A DNA stretch of 64,000 nucleotides from positions 123,501 through 187,500 of the forward strand of contig WPIO01000012.1 of the NCBI GenBank assembly GCA_009760855.2, read 5' to 3'. Source of the stretch: Cristatella mucedo (taxonomy: Eukaryota; Bryozoa; Phylactolaemata; Cristatellidae). Shown here in pieces: positions 1 to 12,400 of the stretch. Every line of letters begins with the position of its first letter. The stretch's first letter is position 1. Both the position numbers and the translations under genes were made by a program. The notes below the pieces were generated by a model, which was not told the DNA's origin, did no database searches, and saw only the letters and a list, made by a program, of their open reading frames with translations.

Positions 1-149
1 ATGCGCGGGCGAGCGGGCGATAGCTGCTACTAGAGAGGACGGTACATGATTTAAGATCTATGAACAATGTTAACTAAATGCAACATTGCCTACTGATGAA
101 ATTCTGGACATTCTCACATGTACAGGAATTATTTGTTTTAATACCTGTA

Positions 150-301
150 CTGAAGACGAGTTTAAACGGTCAGTTGCCGAATGCGTACCGAAAGCCGCAT
201 AGGTTTTGAGTGCGAAATACAAAACTCTTCTTCGTAACATCCACGTAGTCTTCGTGGCTTTGTGCAGTTGCAATGCAAAGATACATTTAATTTAATTTAA
301 A
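150..301 (+). mobile_element. LINE family B 3' end (5'-truncated)
   Basis: Matches the last ~150 bp of the copy at 29.6-30.0 kb, including the stretch resembling ACAAAACTCTTCTTCGTAAC and the GTCTTCGTGGCTTTGTG motif. It ends in a short TTTAA-rich tail at about 285-301. A 3' end with a simple-repeat tail and no 5' part is typical of non-LTR retrotransposon insertions. The coding part is not recognisable here; family membership rests on similarity to the longer copies at 15.0 and 29.6 kb. Confidence 0.55.
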
Positions 302-314
302 ACGGAAACTGCTT

Positions 315-714
315 TCTGTCCTTCGGTCTAATTTAGTAGCTGAGTTTTCGCGAACGCAGGCCCAAGAATATTTGCAGCGTTTCTTAGCTCACCATAAGCA
401 CGCTCACCTTTGTAGCTGATATGGTCGTTCAGTGAAAGGTTACTTTGTAACAGAGTGTCCGAATTACGTGTAGATGCTACAGCAGATGTGCTGGTAGAGC
501 CCGCAATGAGAGTTAGGTTTTCCAATTTCTGATTAAGACTAGGCTTTCCCATAGCTAGTGAGTAAGTGTCATCGTAATTCAAGTAGAACAGGTTTGTTGC
601 CCTGTATGAGCGAATGTCAGCAATACGTGTTACGAAAAAGTTGAGGGAGTTTAACGTTTTGGAATGCAGGGAGGTGTCACAGCACAGACCCATCTGGGCG
701 TCATCTGAAAACAA
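315..714 (-). mobile_element. LINE family A (L2/CR1-like) reverse-transcriptase fragment
   Basis: The minus strand encodes a piece of a non-LTR reverse transcriptase. It has an FSDD box in place of the usual YADD catalytic motif, then a segment resembling the L2/CR1 pattern 'ATNFLKLNDDKTE..VMGKPS', here degraded (FYLNYDD..SLAMGKPSLNQKLE). It continues with a STRNSDTLLQSNLSLNDHI segment. The frame stays open for 128 codons but lacks the rest of the enzyme, so this is a fossil fragment. Part of the same family as the copies at 11.3-12.7 and 41.1-41.9 kb. Confidence 0.7.
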
Positions 715-734
715 ACGAAAACCCAGTGTGCTTT

Positions 735-860
735 ACAAATTTTCTAATTTATTTTAATGTATTTATTTATTTTATTTTTATTATATTTTTATTAATTTAT
801 TTATTTTATTTTAATTTATTTTTAATTTTTGCTTTATGCTTTACCATTACATTGGCAAGA
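735..860. repeat. AT-rich low-complexity tract
   Basis: About 125 bp made almost only of T and A in TTTATT/TTAATT words. It lies between two divergently oriented LINE family A pieces (315-714 minus and 915-1206 plus). Confidence 0.8.
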
Positions 861-914
861 GGAAGAGTAAACATTTTTAAAATAACCGGAGCGCTAAAGG
901 CGGGATCCATCGCC

Positions 915-1206
915 TGCCTTGACCACATTTAAAAAGAAACTAAAAACGTAATATTTCTGCCACAGCATTTACTGGGTCCATATGATTCGTCCTTTAAGTG
1001 CTTATGCGTGCTGGCACTGTGCTTGCTGCCACTAACCATATTTTCATGCTGACCCTGTGCATGTCACCTCAAACCATGTTATGCTTGTTGTCATTGAGCA
1101 TGCTACCACTAAACCTTACTTTTCAGCAAATGTAAAGTGCCTAGAAAGAGATTGAGTTCTGTGATAGCGCTATATCCAATTAATTATTTATTATTATTAT
1201 TATTAC
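915..1206 (+). mobile_element. LINE family A 3' end
   Basis: Contains the family A 3' landmarks in order. These are a 'CTTGACCACATTTAAAAAGA' segment (the FK..LK.HLF end of the RT frame), the GCATGCTGACCCTGTGCATG-like block, the 'AAGTGCCTAGAAAGAGATTG' block and 'GCGCTATA'. A TTA microsatellite tail follows at about 1185-1206. Confidence 0.75.
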
Positions 1207-1489
1207 CGCCCCTACACTTTATAGTCACGTTAAATGACTGTTGCTCGCTGACATTGATACTCTGAAGTCTCCCATTGAGACGATGATGGTAGTAGAATAT
1301 TCGCAAGCGTCCTTAGGGAATTTAATTCTCTTTAGGGCCTTTACATATACTGTAAGGAAAACCTACCAGTTGGTTAGTAATAGAATGCACACTTTCAGCA
1401 CGCATAAGTACACAAAATACAATTCTCATGGACCCCAACAAATTCTGTGAGGAACGGATGCATTGTTAGCATCGTTTTAAAAGTCTCAA

Positions 1490-1760
1490 GTCAGAGGACG
1501 TAAGTGACGTCAGTCGGGAGCAAACTCCAGTATTTGGTAGCACACGACTAAAAGCACTGACTCCAAAGATTAGGATTGTAGTTGATTTAGAGACAGAGCG
1601 AAATTACTCGAGTCAGTCAGATAACTAGGTGGCACGACGTCTTGCCTGATTGAGATATTTTTCTGATAGGTAGATTGGGACTAAATCGTTGCAATGCACT
1701 CCGAGTGATTATCAAGTGAAGTGATGGGCACTCAAGAAGGAATTGTTGATCAAATTCCTC
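1490..1760 (-). mobile_element. Old LINE family A fragment
   Basis: Weak similarity on the minus strand to the 41.4-41.6 kb copy: 'gtcgggagcaaactccagta', 'gtggcacgacgtcttgcctg' and 'ataggtagattgggac' correspond to blocks there in the same order. Heavily diverged, so this is probably one of the oldest copies in the window. Confidence 0.4.
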
Positions 1761-2717
1761 AAATGCTGCCTAAAGCTTCAGCAAAACGTGCATAGAGACT
1801 CCACCCAAGTCTGCATTTCTCAGCAGCTCATTATACGTACGCAGCAGTACTGACAATACGGTGTGTTTAGCTTCAAACCTTACTGGATCTGGCTTGAGCG
1901 TATAAGAGGAAAGGTTTTACTGTGTCAACTCTATTTTCAAAAATATTTCGAAGACTTTCTATCGCCAGCATGCCTAAAAATCAGACATATTATCACTTAT
2001 TTCATCTGGACAGAAGGATGGTTGGGCAGATAGCCTGCACCATTGACTTTTGATAGCCAACGCATTAGCTTAGACTGTGGCTGGTTATTCTGAGCTTCGT
2101 GTACCCGAAGTCCAAGAACCACGCTGGGCTGTTTTTCGGAGCATTTCTGAAATGATTATTACAAGTAACGCCAGCCTATATGACTCGTGCATTGAATCTT
2201 TGAAGATCTCCAGTCTGAGGTTCAGCCTGTTTTCATGGCATATAATCCTTTAAAATGTCATCGAGTTTCATATCCTTTGCTTCGACTGTCACAGATATTA
2301 GCCAATCATTGTTTCTTCTGCATGCCAAAAATCCGTCCGTCATTCAGCTTATCAAGCGTCCACCGACGTGACCGCCGTAAGTACGCGATTTTGTTTGCTG
2401 GCGTTACACGCTAGCAGAACTCTCACCGTGATGGAAACTTTGGAATCGTTCTTGTATGCTACCATGTATCCGTACCAGCTGCACCGGAAGTTGCTTAAAT
2501 CGGTGTCATTTACTCTATATACGTGTGCTATTCAACTGCTGTCACTTTGTGATGTGCTAGGGAAGCAAACAACCGTCTACGCCTTAATTCAAAAAATCTA
2601 TGTGCGACCAGTCAACGTAGCCAAATCTGGCTTCGTGGCAAGTCACTAATGGCTGCACACGAAAATCTGAGCCTTCGGCTAAAATCCGTAAAAAATTCAA
2701 AAATATATAAATCATTC
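1761..2717. other. No recognised feature
   Basis: Mixed-composition sequence with only short chance reading frames. I see no splice-bounded exon, repeat family member or RNA gene. Confidence 0.5.
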
Positions 2718-2855
2718 GTGCGACGCCTTAATAGAGCTTAATCTCTATCCAAGCACTTCACGTGTGCCGCACGGCTTGAGTCCACGACCTCGGTCGTCAT
2801 TGGCGAGCACCTTGCCCCTGGGGCCAAACCGAACGAGCTAATTCCTTCTGGGGCT
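2718..2855 (-). mobile_element. SINE family B (tRNA head, LINE-A tail)
   Basis: On the minus strand the order is: tRNA-like head with an A-box-like segment, a B-box-like sequence in 'gtcgtggactcaagcc', then a tail matching the 3' end of LINE family A ('agagattaagctctattaag' region). The terminal repeat is short. Same organisation as the copies at 4.2 and 17.5 kb. Confidence 0.6.
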
Positions 2856-3394
2856 AGATAGGAGGCCAAGGTTAGTTCGGGAACCCGCATAAACTCGGCT
2901 GAACCGCACTCCCGTCACTAGTTTTACGAGCACTAGAGATAGATCTTTTTATCCGTGCAAAAATATCTCCCTAAAAGATAAATGATGTGGCCACCACATT
3001 CTTGTGCTGCGGAAGCTGCGGACGTTGTCAATTATTTGCCGCTTTATCGCCACGTGCGACTATCGCTTAGCTTTCGCCGTAGCTAAGCAACAGCAACTAA
3101 GCCTCTCTCGAGCCGCGATTCCGCGATTCATTCGAGTGTATCCGATTCCACAGAGCTGGCAGGTGGCAGTTCAGGCAGCTCCGCTGACCCAGTCAAAGGT
3201 CAGTTGGCGATCACCCGATGGGGTCCTAGCTTCTGGGCTAGAGCCTCGTGTCCGGACTTCATCTAACTCGAGCTCGAGCTGCTGCAGATTTTTACGCTAA
3301 AAAAGCATCCGATTTTTGTTTCGGTGTGCTTCATCTACCATTCTACCTGGCGAGATCTGCTCAAAAAAGGAAGTACACGTCTAAATTTAAGTAC
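2856..3394. other. No recognised feature
   Basis: Includes an open frame at 3004-3300 with no recognisable domain and no convincing splice sites. Low-confidence intergenic sequence. Confidence 0.45.
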
Positions 3395-4075
3395 ACATCT
3401 ACATTGGTCCAAGCATTTGTGACATCTCGTCTCGACCTCTGTAACTCACTGCTTGCTGGTCTACCGGCCTGTGCAATCAGGCGCTTACAGCTGGTGCAAA
3501 AACTTGGCAGCTAGTCTGTCGTGAGCGTCATAATTGCCACATCACACCACTTCTAGCTGGCCTGCACTGGCTCCTAGCCTAGCAGGGCATCGACTTCAAG
3601 ACTCTCACTTTTAGGTCCATGTATCTTCTATCTCCAGCCTACCTATCAGATATACTTCCCCCCCCCAGGTTAAGCGTCTTAACATCTTGCTTTTCATTAT
3701 CTAATCGTTACATACACCTCGTACGATCCTCGAATCTTCTAGAGACCTTTAAAGCCTTTAGTTTCAATGCTCCTAAGCCCTGGAACTCACTCCCGACGCG
3801 TCAGAACATCATCTGACTTGACCACTTTTAAAAAGAAGATAAAAATGCATCTATTTTGTTATCACACAGCATTTAGTGGTTCCCAGCTGTATGTCCTGTG
3901 CATGCTTGTCCGGGTCATATCACCTCTAACCATATTATGTTTGTTGTCATTAAGCACCTTACCACTAACCATTCGGTTACGTTTCCTTTGACGCAAATCA
4001 AAAGTGCCTAGAAAGAGATTGGGTTCTCATATGGCGCTATAACAAATTTATTGTTAATATACTATTATTAAGTAA
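3395..4075 (+). mobile_element. LINE family A, C-terminal RT region and 3' end
   Basis: Reads in broken frames as the C-terminal part of an L2/CR1-like polyprotein: 'VTSRLDLCNSLLAGLPACAI', then an 'HITPLLAGLHWL' match, then 'LSPAYLSDILPP', then 'NAPKPWNSLPTR' and an FK..K.HLF end. At least two stops or shifts break it. The 3' untranslated block and a TTATTA tail end it near 4075. 5'-truncated and inactive. Confidence 0.8.
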
Positions 4076-4204
4076 ATTTCAAATTGCACGTCGTCGCATC
4101 ACTGACCAGATTGGTTCTCCTATACTAATTTTTGTAATGCTAGGGCCAACCTGATGCTCAATGTGTGCTTACTATTCTTCACTACTGACATCATTTGCAG
4201 GAGG

Positions 4205-4380
4205 GTGTTTATTTGCCACGCTAGATTTGGCCTAGGTTCTTGCCTCAAACCAAGGTCAAAGTGAATGTATTCGATGACCGAGGTCGTAGGCTCGTGCCTC
4301 GCAGCATATGTGAAGCACCTGAATATAGATTAGGTTCTCTTAAGACGCTATACAAATGAATTATTTATCATTCATTATTA
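4205..4380 (+). mobile_element. SINE family B
   Basis: tRNA-like head with the B-box-like 'GGTCGTAGGCTCGTGCC'. The body has 'CATATGTGAAGCACCTGAAT', followed by the shared LINE-A tail 'AGATTAGGTTCTCTTAAGAC' and a TTA-rich end. Confidence 0.65.
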
Positions 4381-5249
4381 CATTGACTCTTTTTTTGATC
4401 ACTGGCAAGCTTGAAGCTGCTAATAATTCCCTAAATTGACTAGTAGCTAGCAGGAACCTGGATAATGTAATGTCAGCCATTCGAATGATGTCATAACGCC
4501 GCCAAGCTATGTGCAATTCCGCTGAGGATGATCAGACTTGATAGCTTCTTCGTTCGGACGCTTAGTAGCGAATCTTGAATCTCAGCTGCGGCATGTAAAG
4601 CGATAGTCTTGCTCGGCCAACACGCCACACGCACTGCGCTGTACTAATACTTGTCATATTGCTGCGTGTACTTCGCTACATGTATTGCGATACACGTATT
4701 GCGTCAAATGTCAATTGCCGCCAGAGCTCACTCCGCCCTCCTTTTAGCAGCGACAGAGCGTCGGCTAGAAATTTTCAAGCTGGCCGCTTCTGCGGCCTGG
4801 ATCGTTCTACGCGCTGCGCTGCGCGTGCTCGCGAGGCGCCACATCGGCTCGTCTCACAGTCGGCCACGCATGCCACGCCCGCCCGGCCTCATTCGATCGC
4901 AGCGGCGTTCGATCGCGAGTCAGGTGGCATGGATAGGTCACGCCATCGAGTAGGCCACGCCATCGAGTAGGTTAAGCCATCGTGGCACTGTAGCGCGCGG
5001 GCGCACGAGCACCACGCGGCGGCGTTGGCTATCTTTCCCTTCGACAAGGGGGCACGAACGCACCCTCTCCCCCCTCCGGTGGCGCCACGTCACACTCGCT
5101 TTCCTGCGTTGTTCGCTGATGATCGCTGAGCAAGTTAAGGCTTTCCCAAGTCTTTCAAGCAAATCAAATTTCTTCTCCTTCTTATAACAATCAAAATGAT
5201 AACAATATCACACTTGACAAAGCGCCCTCAGAGAGAAAAAATCCTAGAT
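4381..5249. other. Unique GC-rich segment with a short tandem repeat
   Basis: From about 4700 the sequence turns GC-rich. A ~17-bp unit containing CACGCCATCGAGTAGG is repeated two to three times at about 4937-4980. No exon is supported. Confidence 0.5.
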
Positions 5250-5396
5250 GATTAAACAGCCTCTTTTTGTATAGCGACAGAAGAGCCTTTACGGCTATCA
5301 CCACCGCTTGCGGTGTCGATAAAGGATCGCCCACCGCAGGAATCGAACCCACGACCTCGGGACCGAGGCCGTGAAAGCAACTGACTTACCTAGCGA
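5250..5396 (-). mobile_element. SINE family A
   Basis: Minus-strand copy with all body landmarks: tRNA-like head with the B-box 'GGGTTCGATTCCTGCGGTGG', then a CGATCCTTTATCG-like stem, then 'AGCCGTAAAGGCTCTTCTGT' and the CGCTATACAAAAAGAGGCTG end. Little diverged. Confidence 0.8.
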
Positions 5397-6667
5397 ACTC
5401 AATATCCTTCAGGGCACTATACATTTGCTAAGGAAGGAAACGCGTTCGAATGGTTCGTGGTAGCACGCTCGATCAACAACCAGAACAGCACGATTAGGGG
5501 CGACATGCAAATGGCCAGCATGCAAGTTCTTCTTCTTTTTCTTCGTGTCGCAATGCTCCGTGAGGGCATCGGCGTTCTCCGCCATTCTCCTGACTTCCAC
5601 ACTCGATTTCCTCACCTTGCTCCGCTGCTTCAACTCTTTCGTCTTGGCTTTCATCGTCGAAGATTCTTCCGCCGCCGACTGAGCACTCCGTTCTTCGGCG
5701 CATTCGTCCGTTCGGCTAATCTCCGCGCCAGACAGCAAAGAAACTAGGCCAGCGTAGACTTTTCCCTACGAATCTTGCCATTGGGACAGCGGTTCGCGGG
5801 GCAGCAGCAGCTCGCTGGCGGTCGGTCAGCTGCTGCGTGGTCTTGGTTTGCATGCAACCTTGCAGCTACAGGCGCCGCGCCGCCATTGACGCTTCACTCT
5901 CCGGCGAGCTCGAATTTTATAGCAAAACTCAGCAAGTCTGCTGGTAAAAAGACGGACGCCAACCTACTCAGCCCGCCGATTTTGGCTATATACCGCCGGC
6001 TGCCCGCCAAGGGAAAAGCTGCGCTCTTTACCTCTTACATCGCGGAGAGCGCCAGCGAAAGAGTAAGTAGAATCTCGCAGAAACTTACGTTACGCTCACC
6101 GCTCGCAACCGCGGCCAGCCGCTGAAGCCACCGAATAATTCCATGGCAGCGAGCCCATTATCAGCATTGCCTAGTAACGCAGCTAACGGAGAAGCGAGCA
6201 CTGAGGCAGCTCCTGGGCAGTCAGATTCTCTGGCTCGCGTGCTGTGTGGAGCGCGTAGCTTGGCGGCAGCTTGCATGGCGGCGACGATCTAGAATGCTTT
6301 TTTTCTCGAGCGAGCCGTACGATGTCCGTCACTTTCACGTTGATGATGCAATCTGAACTTGCTTTAAAAAAAAAACATTAAGAGATAAAACTGGCGAGGT
6401 TTCATCGCATCGCCGCCAGCTCGAGGAGCCGGCAGCCGAGCAGTTGATGGCAGTCGCCGCGCCAGAGGAAACGGCAGAGTGGATGCGAGTCGAGCAGGGC
6501 TCGCGGTAAGCTCTCCGGCCAAGGGTGACAACTCTTTGCAGCGCCCGCGAGGCGAAGACCCCCCTCCCGACGTAGCCGTGAATGCATTTCCGGAGGAGTG
6601 CACTGAGCCTGGGCCTATTGAGTATAAGCCACCTGTGCGGCCTCGATTAAACCTCCTCCTAATAAAA
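5397..6667. other. GC-rich unique block; possible exon near 5617-5735 (minus)
   Basis: Minus-strand frame starting MLSGAEISRTDECAEERSAQ is charged and protein-like. It runs up to a good donor (AAG then GTGAGG near 5617), so it could be a 5' coding exon, but I cannot place it in a family or link it to another exon. The rest is GC-rich with no recognised element. Confidence 0.25.
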
Positions 6668-6835
6668 TCTTAGCTGATGTAACAGTTTCATTCGTATTTT
6701 CGACAGAAGAGCTTTATTGGCAATCGCTACAGCTTACAGTTGGCAATACAGAATCACCCAACTGCAGGATTCGAACCCACGATCTCGGTCGCGAAGAGCG
6801 AGCACCTTACCACATGTGCTTTCAAGGCCCAGTAA
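6668..6835 (-). mobile_element. SINE family A, diverged
   Basis: Minus strand shows the B-box 'GTGGGTTCGAATCCTGCAGT', a body with 'ATTGCCAATAAAGCTCTTCT' character and the terminal AATCAGCTA-like end (here CATCAGCTA). More mutated than the 5.3 kb copy, and its head differs slightly. Confidence 0.65.
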
Positions 6836-8329
6836 CTGGCAGGGTACTCGAAGCCGTCCCTTGAGCGAACGCTCCTCCTGTATTAAGCAGAAACCAAATG
6901 GAAGGCGGCCACGACTCCTCGCTCCGAGCGCCCGGCCGCTGGAAATGCAGATCGGGTGCTGCGCGATAATTAGGAGCCGACGTCGACCCAAGCTGCCCGG
7001 TGTCGTGTCTATCTGGCACAGCTGTTGACCATTGCTTGGTCGGTAGGCTGGCCTGACGCTTTGAACTGTATGGCCCGAAAGCCGAATCGGTCCAAGCAGC
7101 TGCCTTTCTAATGACGCCAAATTGGCTTCGTATTTTGTTTCATAAGGCCACCTATGATGCTTATGATAAGGGGGTTGTATTTAATCATTGCATTGTGTTA
7201 TATAATAATGAACTCACATTATGTTCTGAGTCAAAAATTAATATTAAATAGAAAAAACAGCAATATGAGTCTCAAGCCTTCAAAAATTTATTATTTTAGG
7301 TCTAATTCTCTATTTGGTAAAGCGTGGGTTTAAGCTTAAGAACATTTAAAGTGTTATTTTTGCTGTTGAGTTTCGCCAAGCTACATCGCTGGCCTCGTAT
7401 CTGACTTGGGAAGTTTATTTATACTGCTGTGCGATATTTTTCTCGTGCCTCGTAGGGTAAGTTCGCACACGTTGCTGCTTCTTCTTCCAGGATGCAAAAG
7501 AAAACAGCGATGACAAAAAATACGACGTTCATATTGCTGCCAACCAGTCACAGGCTCACCTGCTGTCACGAATCGAGAGCACGACAAACTTCTAGAAAAC
7601 TAGCGCCAGCCTTCAGGATACAGCAGGACGTACGATGACGGCACGCTGAATTGTGACCACCGACCTTACGTCGGAGCTTTCTTTGCCTTATTAAATAGTA
7701 ATTGATATATTGGCGAATGTATTAGCAATCAACTTGTCTGTTTGCTCTTTTGGATCCAGCTTGAGGTGTTAGCTCCAGGGAGTGAGTGCCACAAAATTCA
7801 GCAATGTGTCGTCGTCAATGGCATAGCAGTGTGGAGTGTTCATGAAAGACCTCCTCAAAATAGCGCTATTTCCTGTAACAATCGGCTGTTGTTTACCTCA
7901 ATCTGAACGTGAATAAAACTTCACTGGAACTTCTCGCTTCTCGGATTGGCGAAAGGTATTTTCATCCCGCAGGAATCTGAAGGTGCATGTACTGGTAAAC
8001 TCTTGCCTTGTCTTATCATTTGATAAGGTAAGAATTGCTAGTCTCGTGAATTAGTCATCTTCCGCGTTGACCCTTTTAATTGTTCTGCACATTTGAATGA
8101 CTAATTATAGATAATCTCCAAGAAGGAGCACCAAGACATAAAAGCAAGCATCTGTATTAGATTACAAAGTCAGTCAAGAGGTTCCATGCTGAACTTGCAG
8201 CAGCTGTCTCTTGCGTGTCTTGACTTCGAAGGTGTACTTGGAGCCAAGTGTGCTGAGGATTTATGCTCATGCTGTCGAATTATGTCATAAATTTGACAGG
8301 ACAGATTTTAATCTTGCCACTAGCAAGAT
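6836..8329. other. No recognised feature
   Basis: Moderately AT-rich from about 7130. Only short chance frames. No repeat shared with other parts of the window was noticed. Confidence 0.5.
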
Positions 8330-8560
8330 GTAATGTAATTTAATGTAGTGTAATTTAATATTATGTAATGTATCTCCGTCTGTAACTCCACAAAGTCACA
8401 AAGACCACGTGGGTGTTACGCAGGAGAGTTTTGTATATAGCGCACTCACAGCCTGAGCGGCTTTCGGTATTATCGCGGAAAGGCCGCACGTTTATATTCG
8501 GCTCGCTAAGATTCTTGCTCTTCGCAGCATACTGAGGAACACTGAAGATTGGGTGGAAGG
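8330..8560 (-). mobile_element. LINE family B 3' end
   Basis: Minus-strand copy whose 3' tail is a degenerate TTACA/ATTAC repeat (about 8325-8370). It is followed inward by the family block with 'ACACCCACGTGGTCTTTGTG' and 'TACAAAACTCTCCTGCGTAA'. About 200 bp, 5'-truncated. Confidence 0.65.
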
Positions 8561-9418
8561 CGCAATCGAAGGTCAAGGTAACTGATTAAATGACTAGACA
8601 AAGGCTTGTGTTGTGAAAAGACTTGCTTAGCTTAGACACGACATTGATATGTTCGCGAAATTTGTAATGAAGCATCGCGTCTTGTGGTGCAGCTTGGAGC
8701 AATAAGCTAACCCGAGACAGATTAAATACCTTGAATGTTATCGCGATAGGGCAATTGCACGTTGACCTTTTCCCTTATCTGCTTGCTCCATCTTCGGTTT
8801 GGACTTTGGACCAATAAGGCTACACAACGGAAATTGAAAGCACGTTTTATCTTTATAGCAAGTGAATCATATTTGTATAAATGGTTGAACTACATATTGA
8901 ACCACTTCTTCTCTTTGACTTGCAAAGTAAGTAAAGTAAGTCTGCCGGGAAGTCGAGCGCCCTCTCTAACTTTCATCTGCATTCGCATAGCACAATCATG
9001 TGATGTAGCGGGCCGTCTTAAGCTATTCTCTCATTTGGAATGATGCAGGTATTATATTGTAAATTGTATATTGCAGCTATTCTCTCATTTGCAAGATTCT
9101 GGTATTTGCCAAGTGTGATCTATGGTCCAATTTGTGATCTATGGCCAATATCATTAATAACAAAATGTTTGAATGTCTATATTTTGCTATTTCAGCTGCG
9201 GCAGGCAGCTGCTGCCGGGGGGCAGCGCAGGGCAGAAGTTGGTCGCGAATTATGGTGAACCACGCGGGGCCGCGGCGCCCGCGAACGAGGCTTGGCTGTC
9301 TGCCTGCCACGGCCTGCACACGTGGACGGCACGTATTATGCCGCAGGTGTGGCGCATGCGCCTGCGGGGAAGAGACGCAGCCTCCTCTGCCTCTGCCTGC
9401 GATGAAGGCAAAGGCCGC
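8561..9418. other. 3' flank of the unrecognised minus-strand gene
   Basis: From about 9195 to 9418 the sequence is GC-rich and continuous with the last exon, so it may hold 3' UTR. No clear poly(A) signal was seen. The rest is AT-rich with no recognised element. Confidence 0.4.
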
Positions 9419-12400
9419 TTAGGCAGGCGCCTGCGCAGAAGTCGAAGGCACGGCGAGACACGCGGCAGCGTAGTCTGAGGACGTGGCCGTCTGCCAGGCC
9501 ACACTGCACTTGGTCAGGCGCAGGCTCGTCCATAAGTCGTCCACATCTTTAGCGACGTCGTCGTATCCCCATGACTCGAAGGCTTTTTTAATGTGAGCTT
9601 TCTTTCCTGCATTCGAAGCACTCTCTGGACCGGGAGGTAAGTAAGCGCACCGCCATACGCCATCTTTCCCCTTTACTTCTGCGAATATGAAGTCCACCTC
9701 GGGCTACAAACGGCGGCGGCCAGCTATTTAGCACCGACAAATCGAGACACCCGCATCATCTATCGAGTGCTCTGCGCCGCCTGAGTGACGCGGAAACTAA
9801 ACTCACTGCAAAGTCGTCCCAGGATCTGGTTCGACGGAAGTTGAAGAGCATTCCAACGTCGACGTCACTCTGGTCGGGCGCGACTGTGAGCGTTTCCTGG
9901 GGTGCAAGGCACCGGATGGTGAAGAATGAGCGCACCGCGTCACTCTTGCTGGCTGCGTACATCCTGGTGTAGCTGGAGGAGCGAAGGAAAACTGGGCGCT
10001 GCCAGCCAGCGCGGCGACGCAGCGGCGCAGCGGCGACGCTCGAGGGACGTGCCGGCTGCTGCAGTGAACGACGCGTCGAGCGAGCCTCGGGTCTGAGCGT
10101 CGACTGAGCGGCGCCGCGATTCGCGGACCTCGTCGTAGTCGTCGCGCAGGTTGCACTGAGATTTGCTGCAGCAGGCAGTCGCGCCGCTACGAGCGCGTAC
10201 CTCAGAGCGCTCGCTTCCTTCAAAGACTGGCACATGTAGCGAGGAAACTTGATGCAGTACGATCCTTCAGAGCCGTGGACACGGTTGCGCCATCGGACGA
10301 CAATAGGTCTGCAAATAGAACGCAATACTGGCATTATTGAATTATGCCTCAATGTATGCCTTCCTTTTTTTATTGTATTTAGACTATTATATTTAGCAGT
10401 AAGACCTGCGCTCCACGAAGCTCTTACCCAGCGACTCCTACTAAAACAAAACTGGCCACAAATATATGTATATATCATACCATATATATATCAGCGAGAC
10501 GGGAGTATACAGAAGTATCAGCGAGACCTCTTAATATGGCCCCCCTCCGGGCACCAAAAGTTGCGATTCAGGCACACACACAAAATTTCGGCAACCTGTT
10601 GCAGTCATGCGCAATATATACGTTAAGTTCACGGCACATTTACGCAAATAATTCATTACGTAATTCTATTAATTTTTAGGCTTAATATGAATTTACACCA
10701 CCGCGGTAAGAACTACGCTGTCTGCGGCCCTCCGGCATAGTGCAAGCTAAGCCTTCGCTAATATAATTCGCCTCATCATTCCCCAAACTTGAGAAGAGCA
10801 ACTCTTTAGATGCGATACAACCTACCTGAGGTTCGAGCTCTCCATCCGCCCCAGAGACACTGAACAAGATTCGGGTCTATAGGTTTACTAGGCCACTCCG
10901 TTAGCTTAACGGCCTTACACAAAATTCAACTGTATGCATGCAATTGTGTAGAAATGAAAACTGGTCTCGTCCATCACCTACTAAAAGGATCTGTTTGCGT
11001 CATGTCGTACGCAGCGCTCAGACAAAGACAAAAACAAACGCCTGCGCGTACCACAAAATGCCTTAATACTGTATAGGCCATGCTGTTAAGTCAGATGTCT
11101 TTCTTTGAGTCAAAAATATGGAATAGCTTCAGTTTACCAGCATCAACGATAGGTCAGCAAATCTTGGATTGGATTGGATGAGCGGCAATCGTTGCGACAT
11201 TGGTTACAACCGCTGCAACCAGAAGCGGTGCAGCGGCCACCGGTCGCTGGTTTCTCTCGCCGGTCGATAATTATAATAATTATTATAATAAATTGTATAG
11301 CGCTATCAGAGAACTCGAGGCACTTTAGATTTGCTGCAAAGAAAGCATGATATGATATATCATGCTCACTGACAAGTACAACATGGTTAAAGGTGACATG
11401 CATAGGGTCGGCGTGCAAATAGGTTAGTGGCAGTGTGCGCAGTGTCAGCACCCAGAACCACACAAGGGACGAATCACATGGACTCACTAAATGCTGTCAT
11501 AAATAGATGCGTTTTAGCTTCTATTTAAATGTGGTCAATTCGGAGGATGTTGTGACCCCAATTCGGAGGTGAGTTTCAGGCTTTGGGGGCATATGATCTA
11601 AAGGCCTGGTCACCAAAGAATTTGAGATTTGTACGAGGTATGGGTAAACGAGTAGATTCAAAAAATCGGGTGGCATGATGCTTAGCCTGGTGGTGGAGGT
11701 GATCCTATAGGTAGGCTAGAGCCAAAGAATGGAGGAGCCTAAATGTGACGGCACACTAGGTAAGGCGGTTGCTTTTCACGACCTCGGTCCCAAGGTCGTG
11801 GGTTCGACTCCTGCGGTGGGTGATTCTTTATCGCCACTCCAAGCGGTGGTGATAGCCGTAAAGGCTCTTCTGTCGCTATACAAAAGAGGCTGTTAAATCA
11901 GCTAGTATTAATTTATTTATTAATAAAAAGTGAGTGACAAAATCTTAAAGTCAATGTGTTGCTTGATTGGAAGCCAGTGCATGTCGGCGAGAAGTGGTGT
12001 GATGTGGCAACTCCGACGCTCACAACAGACAAGCCTAGCTGCAGAGTTTTGCACTAACTGTAAACGCCTGATTGCACAGGCCTTTAGACCAGAAAACAAG
12101 CCTAGCTGCAGAGTTTTGCACTAACTGTAAACGCCTGATTGCACAGGCCTTTAGATCAGAAAACAATGAGTTACAGAGGTGTATACGGGATGTTACAAAT
12201 GCATGGACCAATTTAGTTGTAGTATCCCTGTCTAAGCAAGCTTGAATTTTGGCAATGCCACGTAGATGAAAGTAGGCAGACTTGACTGATTCAGTCCTCT
12301 AATTAGAGATTAGGATTTAATTTTAGTCCTCTAATTAGGAGCTGATTCAGTCCTCTAACTAGAGGTCACTTTGTAACGGGACACTTGACAATTTCGTGAA

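Noticed and set aside
9756-10478. A 240-codon minus frame as a single gene
   Set aside because: It overlaps the proposed exons at 10201-10264 and 9807-9896. The sequence between has splice signals and shows Arg/Ala-rich chance translation in GC-rich DNA.
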